Positions 11,480 through 24,800 of a stretch of DNA of 64,000 nt are shown here, piece by piece. This stretch comes from Hyposmocoma kahamanoa (Eukaryota > Arthropoda > Insecta > Lepidoptera > Cosmopterigidae): positions 4,399,538 to 4,463,537 of the forward strand of contig NW_020656077.1 in assembly GCF_003589595.1 (NCBI RefSeq), in the 5' to 3' direction. A model generated the notes under the pieces. It was not told the DNA's origin. It saw only the letters and a program-made list of their open reading frames with translations, and made no database searches. The number at the start of each line of letters is the position of its first letter. Positions within the stretch are counted from its first letter, which is position 1. Made by a program: the position numbers and the translations under genes.

Positions 11480-11797
11480 TCTGAATGCAAAAAGATCTGA
11501 ATGCCACTGCCATTGCGTCCGCCACCCTGACACATAAGTTGACAAGTACTATGAGCCTGTAATTCACTAGCACCCTTACCGTTCAATACCGGAACGCAGT
11601 AATGTTCTCATTACTGCTTGGCGGCAGAAATAGTTAAGGTGGCAGTACTTCCCTGGACGAACTCTTGAACTTGCACATGGACTTATCAACCGCAGTGGCA
11701 GTGCCCCTCAGATCTTTGAGTGGCACTGCAACTGTTATGAACAGGCATGTCGCGTACTACCAAGTGCATGACTTGTTGGTGCCGTCACGTATCATAA
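11480..11797. repeat. SINE family B, longer rearranged copy
   Basis: It carries the words CACCCTGACACATAAGTTGA, TGTTCTCATTACTGCTTGGC, GGTGGCAGTACTTCCCTGGA, then GCAGTGGCAGTGCCCCTCAG and GAGTGGCACTGCAACTGTTA. Parts occur in an order that suggests two overlapping copies on opposite strands, joined near 11690. Confidence 0.6.
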
Positions 11798-14700
11798 AAA
11801 AAAACCTGTTATTCAGCGAATACTGTTGGAGTAGAATGTGATTATAGAAGTTTTGGCCTAGGACGATTTCCCCACGAAAAAGAAAGTATTTTTTTGTAAA
11901 GACCGACACAATGTAAAGAGGCTATGCCGGGTGAATTCGCTGGATGAGGTAACACATCCTAACCTATCTGCAAAGATGTGTATGGTTTGCCGTTACATGG
12001 TGAAATACGATAACTTTTCGATTTACCAGTTCTGGGTGTTTTTATAAAATATTGTAAACATAAAAATTTCCCGCCTGTTCTTAAAATGCACGCTAAAATA
12101 TTATTTTTATGATCATAGACAATATAACATACTAAAAGAAAAAGTTCTTTATTTTTGGTTTAAAGTTAGTTAGTGACAAAAACCGCACGGACTTTTTGAC
12201 CAACTCATAATAATAATGCCAGTGTACGAGATGTTTTTATACATGCCAATCTCATAGAAAATGCCAATGTAATGAAAAATTTGTCCATGAAATGGCGATT
12301 TCCATGAAAATTTGTATTTCACGACGGTGCGGGAAATGACGCGTCCGTTATTTGATCAAAAATTACGTTTACAATTAATTTAAACTTGTGACGAACGAAA
12401 TTCCGCGCACGCAATTCAGTCGCGTTACTAAAAAGTATGCTCAATACGACAAGAGTTGTTCACACGCAGACCTGTAATTTTGCCGCTCCATTTTTGAACA
12501 CTTTCAAAACCAAATTGTGAAAAATAAGTCTGGTAATTATTTACATATATACAATGATAACATCTTATATTAACTAGTTGTATTCTACTCGTTTTATAGA
12601 TTGATATAACCTTAGAATAATAACGCATAGAATGATAGTTTCATATCAAACGAACTGTCACAAGTGAGGCAAAAATCAAATTCATGTAGGCTAGTTTTAG
12701 TAGTAGGTTAATTTTCGGTTTTAGTGAATATTTATATAAAAATACAGGTTGAAACGAGTTACTTCCTTGTGGAATGTGATGTTAGTATCTATTTTATGTT
12801 TGTCTGAGTATTTTTACACTCATTTACCGCACATTTCGTCATTTTTAGCTAAAATTCTTGATCTGTTCGCGGTGCAAGTTGACCTTGAGCACTGAAGGCC
12901 CGCGCGCTCGTGTAGGCCCATTGGGCGCGCTTCAATTTGCCTCACTTAGCGTGTGCGGACTAGGTTTCTATGCGTTATTATTCTAATGATATAACCAATT
13001 TATGCCAGAAAGAAGAAAAAAGTTCATTACTATAATATAATCCATTATATGTCAGGGAAATTATGAAGTTGTACTACTTTTACCTACTTACTTTACACAA
13101 ATGCCTTTCGTTTGTTACTGGTTTTATATGTCCATATCATATATTAGTTATACCCTCCTAGCAATCTGTACCCCTACCATGAACGTTGATAGTCGCTAAC
13201 AACATTGCAATTTTGTATCGAAAACTTTACTTATGATCGCTAGGGAATGTCAACGCATTTAGTTTCATGGTAGAGTCACTGAGCTTACGCAAACCGATCT
13301 TCTCTAATAATTGGATAGGTAAATTACAATTTTCTTACCCTCATTTCAAATTTAATATCAGTTTTTTTAATGTACCCTGTTCAAGGATATAAAAAGAATC
13401 TAGAAAATTACATATAATTTTGCCTACTAATTACAATACAAGACAAAATGACGACATTCAAAATGATTCACACGTCCCTTCTAGTCTGCTAAATTAATTC
13501 CTTTGGCAAAAGGAACCAAGAACATAGAAATGAAAAAAACATGGAACAAAGAAATTCTACAACAAAGATAATGAAGTAATATAAAGTACGAAAATGGCTA
13601 AACGCATTTTAACGTCGAAACGACGTATCTGGTATTTTCAGTTTTGGAACGCCAATAATTTAATTAAAACACGAATTTTCAAAATGGCCACCGTAAAGGT
13701 ATAATGAATTCCCGCGACAAAATGTCACAAAATTAAATTATTGAAGAAAAATCACAATCTAAGATCTGACAGTATCGCCAATTAGATGCCTTAGCGTGTC
13801 AGGAAGGACGAAAAATTTCCCACTATGTAATTAAAATCTTAGTCGACATGACCCAGCCTACTTAAAAAATTGCTCCACACTTTCTTATCACTTTATACGA
13901 AAGGAAATTGCCTATGTATTGTGGAGCTTGTATTCTAACAAATGTGCCTATTATGTAACTGGTAGTAAACAACGTAACAAAGATTTTAATATCGGGAGAT
14001 TGAATCTCTTGCTTGAATTAGGTGTTGTAGATTGTAATTGAAAGGACATGGGCAGGTAGGGTATTATAAACATTATGTTAAGATGGCGAATATCTTGTGT
14101 ATCTGATGAAACAACTTTTAATACTGTAAAGTCGATGCTAAATCTCCTAACCGGTCTTTTGGTTCCGAGAGTAAGTGAGAGAGAGTTCTTACTGTGTAAC
14201 AGAAAAATAAAATGGTTTTACAGCTTACGAGTTAAAGACTAAATATGTTTAACACTTTCCTTCACACGAGTCAGCACAGAACCTAAGGGTCCGTTAGGGG
14301 GTCAGGTATCTTGGGGCATCGACTGTACGTTATTGTTTTATCATAGGCGTTCACTTTTTCGTATAGAATGCAATAATGTGTGGTTGTAACCAAAAACGTG
14401 CGTCCTATTTAAAGTTCTGTACTCTGTAGGTGCAGTTAAAATAAACTTGTTTTTAAATTTTAACTTTAAGATCCTTGTTATTAAGTTAGTATTTCCGTGA
14501 CTTTGTACGATAAGTCGAAGTATGTGATTTAATTTAGATCGTTCACGTAGACCACTAAATTGGAACGCAGTTTAAATTTGACCTTGTGAAAACTCCTTTA
14601 AACATCTATAACGTAATCGGCAATGAAAATACAAATATGCAAAAGTACACTTCCGTGCATAATAGTGTGTTTAGAAGTATATGATTTTTGTTTGAAGCAA

Positions 14701-15819
14701 ACATTTAACTAAAGTAGTAATTACGAGTAATATTTCAAACTCTAGCATTAGAGTGTTAGGTATTAGGAATAGTTATTTATTAGGTATTTATCTGTAGATT
14801 TATCCTAGCATTGTTATATAATTCATTTGTTAACTCTACGTTTTATGAAGGTCTAAACTTCGACTATTTTAACTTGATGTTTTTTATTACAAAATGTGTA
14901 GAGCGACATCACAACTTGTTATAATGAGGGTAGCCGACACGCGTGCACACAATGTAATGTATAAGGCTCATTGTTTTCTACAGTGGAACTGAATGAAGTT
15001 GTATTTGTAGCAACCAATTTTGCGGCGTGGAGATGTTAAAATAACAAAATGCTATTGGTTAATAATAATTTGCTACAACGTTGGACATAACTGCCTCGTG
15101 TGCTATTCTAAGCTAGTCGACACCAAAGGCGAAATTGATATGTTTGCTCCACCTTTCAACTCCGATGGCGGATTTTTTTTTCGCCACCGAAGTTGTCAGT
15201 GGCATTCGGAAACATATGGTGTAAGCGTGCTAAAGCTGACCCTAATTACAATGTTCACTAGAAACTAGTCACTTTCCTAGCTATTGTCAGTAAAGTTCCG
15301 TTTGTTAAATGTTATCTATTAAACTAATTCTAAAATGTTAATATTCCTTGTTACATCAATACTCTTGTTGTATGCATGTCATCTAATAAATTATTTCTGA
15401 ATATTTCTTTTATGCAATTATTTACTCGTGTGATTGTGCAAAAACCAATTCTAAAATGTTTATTGTGTTTTTATTTCGATCAGAGTATTGCCTCTTCATA
15501 GCTTAGCTTACTTGTTTCTTACCGAAACGCACCAGATTGTAGCATGATTTTTTTGTCAGTGTGTTATCTGAAGCGTCATATTTACCACATTTACTGACAG
15601 TCTAAACCTCTGAACTAATTATGTTATTAGTTTCTCCATTTTAAAGACATATAATAGTCAAAAACCTTGTGAAATAAAAAATATTGGAATTTTACTATTA
15701 CAAGGATATATAAGTTTTTTTACCATTGATGTAGAGTGCGCTAGAGTCTTCCCCATTTTAAAACTTTTCTGTCAACTATACTTATCTGTGTTCAGTATAG
15801 TTTAGTTTCCTATTCGAGT
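11798..15819. other. Intergenic between HLCS and regucalcin 1; no gene, weak inverted repeats
   Basis: No gene is supported in this 4-kb stretch. An inverted pair (AAGTGAGGCAAA near 12662 and TTTGCCTCACTT near 12938) may bound an old 290-bp MITE with a GC-rich right end. Another pair, CTACCATGAA near 13176 and TTCATGGTAG near 13264, spans about 100 bp. TTTATT at 15459-15464 is a possible minus-strand poly(A) signal of regucalcin 1, about 355 bp past its stop. Confidence 0.35.
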
Positions 15820-18800
15820 TTAATAGTTATCAGCATTATCAAAAACAAACAAGTTATCCGGCACCCCGCCCGTTCCCAAACCATGAAGAATAAAAATAGA
15901 CCCGGCCAAAGGTTCGTCCTTAATTTTCTTTGAATCTAAGTTGCGCCTCGAAGTGGTCACTATCAAATCTTCCAGATGGTCTCCTCCCCACGTGAGCGAA
16001 GTAGTTAGTGATACAGGTAGACGATACGCTTCTACGATAGTCCTTAGGTCTGGATTTATGCGAACGATCTGCGAAATGTTTAAAGCGTTAGCGAATGGTA
16101 TATTAGCGTATGCGAAACTCTTGTGCTATTGAATTTTTATTTAAAATGTGTTTGCGTTTGCGAGGAACATGTTGAAGGCTCGGTATTTCAGTAAATATGT
16201 GCACAAAAGTTAATAGCGCAACAGATGTCAGAATCAAATGGACTACGGTCAGAGGTTTTGCGGAAATATTATAAATATTTTTTTATAAAAAGGTACTAGA
16301 TTTTTCCTTCTGTTACATCTCTTAAGCTCAATTTACATTGCGGCGGAACGGAGGCGCCAATTTCGCCTCACTGCGCGATAAGGCGCGCGCGTTTGATAAT
16401 GCGAGCTTCCTCGTGCCTGCGCCCAGAAGCTGTAGTATTTCGTCGACGTTTGACGTCACACTGCGCCTGCCTTCGCGCCACTTCCCGCAGAACCGCTAGG
16501 CTTCGCCGACGGCAGCTGTGGAATTCTTGCGAATGCGCGAGCATTCTCGAGCATGCGCGAGAATTCCGCAGAAGTTGTACGTCAATTGTGTTGTTACGCC
16601 TCGTAACAACATAATTGACGTACAATATCGTTACAAAAATTTGTTTCTATTCCGTTCCGCTACAGTATAAATTCCGCATTATTCTGAGTTGGGCTTACGC
16701 TAACTTTGAAATTTGATGAAAATGAAATTGATCATGCAATTTATGGCTCGACTTGCTCGACCCGCCACTCTTGCGCAGAAAGATGCAAACCTTGCGACCC
16801 TTTTTGTACCATTGTCGTATTTATTAAATTTGATTACTAAGGTAAAATGTCGTAATTACAAGAAATATCATGTCAGTCGAAAAATCTATCATTATATAAA
16901 AATAAATGTATACTTTTTGCTTATTTTAATGTATTGAAAATTAAACATTAACAAAACAAAATTTAAAAAAAGTTTAACAATGACTATGTTTCCCAAAATA
17001 TGCATGGGTTCAGGGACTCACACAGGCTTGAGATAACCTCGAGACAATAAATCTGTTGTATGTATCTTCTAAACAAAGGTACGATTAATTCTAAATATTT
17101 TGTGATGAAAACAGACTAATTCACGACCTTTTGTCTGGGTGCAATCAGATCTTAGTTACTAGGATCTTACTACTACTACCTATCTCGAGATTTAAAAGTG
17201 GTGCCTCCGAAATAAAGCTTACTCCAGCGTGAACAGTAAAACATCATTGGCGAATCGAATAAATCTAGTATTTTGCGACTAGAACCGACTAAATTATGAG
17301 TTTTTAAACCTGACGAATTCAAACTCTCGAAAACTCGAACATGATCACGCTAGAGACGGGACGCGCAATCTTTGCTTGGTTATCAATAACACAAAGTATA
17401 CCCGTATGAGAGTTAAAAGTAAATTACATTGTGCGTCGGGATTTTGTACAACTTGTCAGTTGAATCATCCAAATCGTCACATCTTTTTGAATTGTTACCG
17501 GAAGCCATTTATACATAGAAAAACCTTACTTACCGCACCCTCAAACATAAGAGCTACCCAGAGCATGCCGTCACGATCTATAGCCATCCCATCAGGAATA
17601 GCCGGGCTGCTGGCCCCATAGTCTGTTATGTTCACAATCACTCGCCGATGGCCTGAACAGGGAAATAAAACAGAAATAATCTACTTCCCACGAACTTTTA
17701 TAATACCAAGTGACGGTACGTACAAGGCGTGCGTCTGGTGGTAAGCGACACGCCTATCTATAACAGGTGCAGTGCCACTCAGAGCTTTAAATCGCAAATA
17801 TCTTAGGCCACAGCGCCCGCCAATCACCCTAAGATGTAAGGTCTGTCTCTGAAGTTGCAAAACTACGACGCCGCTGTACCTGTCACTACTGCATTACTCC
17901 ATGAAGTCTGAGGAGATAGTGGAGTACATCAGGCATAAAGCCAAATACACTCTGAGGGTCGAGCGATTGGAGTCCCGCCACAATGTAAATTTTATTTTAA
18001 TTCGTTTGAGCTGAGAGTGTTGACCGAACATTTATCGACCTACATCAAGGAAGAGTTTTGGCCGAAGGGTGTTATGTACCGGCGATTCCGCGGCGGGTTA
18101 CCTGGCACCAGTTACAAATAGTGTATTATTATATTGTATGTATGTTATTCCTTAAGGTATATATTATTTGTATTATTATGTATGTTAGTCTGAAAGGTAT
18201 GTATTTGTGGGTCTTTGTAACCTGAATACAAATAAATAAATAACAAAAGATTATTTGACAAGTCCCATGTGCCTGTAATTTCACCTACTACTACTAATAT
18301 CTTAATATATACTTGATATGCTTCACTTTTACATTATCCGAGTCACCACTCTATACCAGTGGTACCCGTATAGTCCAGACAGAAACAGGGATTACTACTA
18401 TTTTGTTGGCTGGCGTGTGTCTAATAGCCAGTAATCAAAGCTAAAGCATCTGCTACACCTAGATCTAAGGCAATTGACTTAAGTCAACGTATTTTTTATT
18501 TCGTTCCAGGCCCTGTACTCTTGTACTCCGTTCAAAACGATTACTATTAAATATGTGATGCGAATGAAGCTTCGGTACTTTGACAAGTTTGGTCGAGTAT
18601 TACTTATTTGACAGTAACTTTAATGGACGAATGTCGAGCGGAGAACGAGACTCACTGATCCAAAGATGTAAAGCACGGTTTAAACATACTTATCTCTCCA
18701 GTATCCAAATCAAAGTCGAATGCTTCTATCATCTTAGTGCTCGAGTCTATGTAATAAAGCACCGAGCTGTTCAGCGACCATGTAATACCATTTGAGATCG

Positions 18801-21800
18801 TCACAGGACGTAGCGCCACACGTTTGTTATAGTAAGGTTTCTCAATGCAATACAGACTGCCCTGGTCTGGTTCCACGGTGTCGTTGAATTGATGGCCTTT
18901 GGTACCTTGAAATGTAAACATGGTAGTAAGTTTCACGTGCCGTAGTTACTAGCTTGACTCTTCGTGTTGACTAGCGCAGAAAAGGGTCAAATGTGCTAGA
19001 GTACTTAGAAGACGCTGTTGCTGCTATTTTGTTCATACTTTCAAGCTATTTCAATGATCCCAACATTATACTGAATACTAATGTGATCAGATGGTTTTCT
19101 TGAAACTCAATATGGAATCGTTGCGATCCAATATAATGGTACAATCACGGAAGAAATGACACATAACTATCGAGTAACAGAGTAAAATATAACCAGAAAT
19201 AGAGACGAAATAAGGGCCATCCATCCCTGGCAACTCATCAGACAAAGGGCCTTATATCACTTTTAAATATCAACTCGTTTGCGCTGAAATCCCAAATTGA
19301 AAGCTGAAATAGTACAGCGCCAACAACTGACCTGTGTATACGTCTCCGTATTTTTCAAAAATATTCTGTATTTATTGTAACATCTGTAACAATTGGGGCC
19401 TGTACTATTCGGTGGTATGGGAAAAACATCAAAATAGCTAATTATTAAACAGACGTAATCACATTTCATCGGTAATTAAATATGTCATTTTTCAAATTAC
19501 GTCCATTATAGCTCAAGCTCAAATTAAACTGGTAGATTTGACGACACCCGTCAATTGTTTCGAATTTGGGCTGGCCAATCGGAGCACAGTTGTCACAGTA
19601 ATGATTTGGCAGAATAGTTTTCAAACAAATTAAATGACATTACGTCTCCATTTCTGGTTATATACTCGATGCACACAACATACCTCCCCAAAAACGGCCC
19701 CGCGCGTCAGCTTTCCCCTCATTCAAGATATTGTCTGGTTTCCCTTCATCAAGACTTGTCACAAGTCTCAAGGCGTAGTCTCCTGGTTTGTCCATGTCGA
19801 GAAGAAATAGCTGTGCCCTCACAGCGACCAGCAACCTTTTACTATTTGCTATCGGCATCACTATATTCACTTCGCCGTATTCTAGGAGGGAAAATATGAA
19901 TTGATATAAAAATACTACTTCCGTTGTAAATCTATTATAGATTATAGACCTACGGTGTGTTTCGCGCTTATATAGCGGCAGCAGTTTTTCCTTAAATACG
20001 GTATAAAATAAGACGAGTAGTGTATCAAATTATAACTTTTTTATAAAAAAAACTTACGTCAAAAGTTCGTGGAATTACATCTATTTGCCAAGATTTATTG
20101 AAATTGTTTACTGGAAAGATCGCGAAACCGGATTCATCCCATACTTTGCCACCCTTAGTGGTGGATTATTTTCTTCAAATTTGAATGAGACCAATACTGA
20201 GGTACCCTCTTTCCAACAAAAAAAGAATCTTCAAAATCGGTTCACAAATTTCAACGGAGTTATCTCGTAACATGCAAAAAAATACTGTCGAATTGAGAAC
20301 CTCCTCCTTTTTTGAAGTCGGTTAAAAATACAGTAAATTACAGACGCATGGGACTTGGCAACTAATATCTCAGGGTGATGGGCGCACTAGCAGTGCCCCT
20401 AGCTCTTTGCGATTTAAAGCTTTGAGTGACACTGCAACAGCAGGCGCACCACATGTGCCATCACTTGGTGTATTTAAAAAAAAAACTAAAGCCTTTTTGG
20501 CGCGTCAATGACTACACGTCACTCGCAGCGTAGGTTTATCCTCTGGTTGTACCTACAGGTTGCAACACAATATTATGAATAAAATTAACGTATTCATCAC
20601 AGTTTTCTCGTGTTATATTGAAATAACCTTTGCGAAATGCAGTGCTTAGTTATATTTTTATATAAGTACATGGATAAGTTTCATGTAAGTTATTTTTGCT
20701 TGATTCATTATTTAAATAAACGAGTATATTATCGTGAAATATTAAATAATATTTTCAGTTTACAACTCGATAAACTCGAATAATCAATAATACTTCGTGA
20801 TAATATACTAGAATATTTAAATAAGAAAAATTGCCACCGAAATTGGGTAGGCAAATTAGTTACCCACATCGATTTTATTATACCGACATCGCTAATTAGT
20901 ATCTCAATTATGGGAGTATGATCATGAAATATAAATGAAATGAGAGTTTGTCTATACATAACGATACATTTCTAAGTAAAAAAAATATAAATTTGACACA
21001 GTTTTTTTAATATAAAGTATGAGAATGCTTCAATCTTCTTCTTCAGTCTAAAATAAGGTGCGACCCGCGACGTAGAACTCGAATGCACCGCGAGATTATG
21101 CGAAAGTGTGCGTCTATGCAAAAACGATAAAGTTATCTACACTACTTACCAATCCTTTTCATCTTATGCTCCATAGTATCAAATTTCATCGCATGGACCT
21201 CTTGTTGCAAGGCGTCCACCCAGTAAAGAGTTTTTCTGTTACTGTCCCACACAGGGCTTTCGGCGTGCACGAATGAAATGTTCATGTATTCGAATGTCTT
21301 CTCTACCTTGTTACTTCCTTTCGTATGCTCTGTGAGGGTCTTAAAACGTCATATGTTTAATGCGTGCAGTCGTAATCAACTTCATGCAGCAGAGACCTCG
21401 ACTGCCTAACCATTTCACACATTAACTGCATGCAATCAACCTCGGCTGCATGAAGGCGGTTTCGACTGCATGCAGTTCATACGTGAATTCGTTATCCGAG
21501 ACCTCAGCATGAAGTTGATAGCGACTTTACGCATTAACTGCATGCAGTTCATGATCCGAAACCGACTTCATGCAGCTGAGATCAACTTCAATATTTATTA
21601 AAAAAGATAGGAAAACAAAGACACGACGCAAGCACATAGAAAAATTCGTGAGGTCCGTTGGTTCGTTCCGTGGCTTAGTTGGTATAGCGTCTGACACGGT
21701 ATGCAAGAAGACGTCGGTTCGAATTCGACCGGATCGAAGGAATTTTTTCTGAGTGTTTTTTCTGAGTATTCGATCTTTGTATTAATAATTATAACAAAGT

Positions 21801-24800
21801 AGTGGAGTAATTTCACAAAAAATAATTGAATATCAATTCAATAAAAATTTAATTAATAGGAAATCAAAATTATTATGTATTTTAAATATTCGATTATGGT
21901 GATGCTAGATAGGCCACGCCCTAATTTGACCTAAATCTTTCAAGTATGGAATAAATGTACATATTGTCGCTTAACAATCATCGCTCAAGTCAGTTCGAGT
22001 ATATACAAAGGAGAGTGAAAAAACTGTATTTATGTATTATTGTATACAGATTTTTTAAGTGGATAACAAATAATTGTATTAGTGTTGTTTATGTCATTTT
22101 TATTTACATTTTATTTCGACTTGAGAAGGACTGGAGCAACGTTAAAGAAATTAGGGTTTGTAACTGAACCCGGATTTGAAGTTGCTATTGAACCCGAAAT
22201 TTAAGAACGCCAATTTGCGAGTTGAGCGGTTTTGTTTTGTGGGGTTGGAGAGCTAAAAGGTCGGGGTGGAAGGAAACTGAGTGCGTTAGGACGTGGTAGA
22301 GTGAGCAATGTAAGTGTAATGTGAAGGTGAAGATCGGAGAAGATGAAGACACGGAGGCATCTCCTCGACTCTTGGAGACTGAGGACAGAGGTGCAGAACC
22401 GAAGAGCAGCGAGGTGGTAAGCTGGATAGCGGCTGTAGAGCAGAACCAGAGGGCAGCGAGGAATGATGACGAGCCGACGGTGGTCGTGCAGCAGTGGATT
22501 ATATCTATATATTTGTACTCGGAGGTGGAGTCGGTCAGCTTCAATTACTCCTGCCGCTCCAAACTCGCTTGGTGAAGGTGAGGCACACAGTCCAGGTAGG
22601 AGGAGCGTAAACGTGACGACCAGGTTTAGCGTGAGGCAATCAAGGAACTGGTCATCCGGCAGGCGCGTAAGCGCGGTAGGAGTAAGGCCAGATGTAGGGC
22701 TTCGAAAAGGTGAGATATTTACTAGATCTGGTGAAGACCAGATGCCTCCAAGGTCGGTACAATAATGACGAGCATTCGCTAGAGCGAGAGAGAGCATCGA
22801 AATTCGATTAGCGAATTTTGAATTTGAAATGAAGAGCCAAAATGAGAACAGCCAGGAGCGGAAAGGCTTCTACTGCTAAGATTTCATATCAAAGGACGAA
22901 TAATTTATAGGATAATATATGGAAGAATAGGTTGTAGAGGGGTAACATATCTGTAAATCAATGTCAACATATAAAAATATTAAATACGAATTCTCATAAT
23001 CTTACTAAATGTGTAATTTTTTTCGGATTCAAAAAGTTCTCTTCAAGCTATTTTATCTAACCAACTTCGTAGCAAAATTAAATCTCCAGTCATCCTAAAA
23101 ATTCAACAGACCCTGCACTGTCTTGCTGCTAGCAGCAACCTCTCTAGAGAGGTAGAGGTCTCATTGGCTTGGATTTCCAGTCACATTGGTATCCGAGGGA
23201 ACGAGACAGTGAACCAATACGCCAAGAACGCGACCTTCTCAGGCTGTCTCACATTATACAAATGTCACGCTCACGACCTGACTTCGTTAGCTAAGGACCG
23301 TCTAGATTTGAACGGACATGCGCACAGGGTTCGAACTAGCCAAGAGAAAGGCGCGTACTATGCCCACGTTTAAAGTAACATTCCAGTGAAACCATGCTTT
23401 TTTAAGTTTCGCGAAGCTAGTAAGGTAACCACTTCCACGATCTGTGGACTGAGACTGGGTCACACTTGTTCCCCTGTGTTCCTCAATAAAATCCGTGTCA
23501 GAAACGAGGGTACCCTTGATCGCATCTTCTTTGAATGTCCTAAAATGACTTCCTCGTTGTATGACCTCCTTCCTTCCCTCTTCCTCGTCCTGTTAACCTT
23601 AAATCCCTTCTTCTTTATGTGTATTCTCCCTTTATTAACATTTTGTGTGATTTTATACGCTCCAATAATATAATGCTTCAATCCGTTGTTTGTCCAGGAT
23701 GGTCTTTTTTTAACCCCAGGTATGATCTCCATAACAGCATTCCGTCGAAGAGATTCATCTAAAAATAAATACCTTGCTGCTACCGAATCGTTGACGATTG
23801 AACAATATTAACTGACAACTATAATTAAAACTGACACTGGCCCAAACCTAGTATACGAAGTAAAAATGTTTATAAAGTGAAATCGACAAAATAGTACGTA
23901 ATTAGCAGTGGAAAAACGAATAGCAAAATTCGGAGATACTATCAGTACGATAGAATAATCCAAGGTCGGGTTATTTTAGTTAATATTAGTTGGAACTCTT
24001 TCAGGAATTAGGAAAGTACTAGAAAACGTATAATGAGAGGGATGATAGGGGTCGGTAGTTTCACACTATAGTTTCCTCAGCGACAATTTGCCTGCATCCT
24101 GTGTGTAATGGCGCACACCAAGTTGTCAGGCGTCACTCGGTTGCCCGCCCATAGCGGCAAGCTACCCGGTATATATAGTGAGTCGTCTGACGGTGGTAGT
24201 TTGCTGTTTGCGAAGTAATCTGCTGAAGTTCGGCAGACAACCCGTAAATGCGACCTTCCGTACCCGGCAATCTGGACGTTTCCGACTATTTGTTTAGAGA
24301 GGGACCACTCCAGTCCAGCTATTCATTCGATATAGAAATGATGCAATAAATGATGTATTGATTCGCGTGAACGCAACCTAAAATTAATTTAACCCAACTG
24401 CAACTTTTTCTTTCGTTTTGAAGTCTTATTTTTAAGTAGATTTGTAAATAATTAGTTTTTAATAAAAGGGCTTTTAATACGTTATGGTTAGGGCGTGCCG
24501 TCATGATCTAACGCGATAACTTGTGCGTTTATGGAACGTGACATCTAGTGATGTCAAAGTCTTCACCCATTTGTTCCGGCAGCTAGACCTTTAAGATGCG
24601 AAACATTTGTCTACCCCTTAGAGGTAGACAAATGTTTTGCTATGCTGCCTCTTCTTATATTAGTATCTTTTCCATGTTAAGATGGATAAAGCGACAAGCG
24701 TGTGTTCTTATATGATTTGTGTCATATGCGTTGAAGAGTTGATGCCTAGTATTTATTTGGTCTTTGGTTGATGCTATTTATTTGTATAGGGCAGGGTAAG

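Noticed and set aside
15020..15268. 82-codon plus-strand frame
   Set aside because: No recognisable domain, contains homopolymer-coded FFF, and no exon signals.
22201..22797. 198-codon minus-strand frame, plus overlapping plus-strand frames
   Set aside because: Leucine/proline-rich reading of a GC-richer block that is open on both strands; no family motif.
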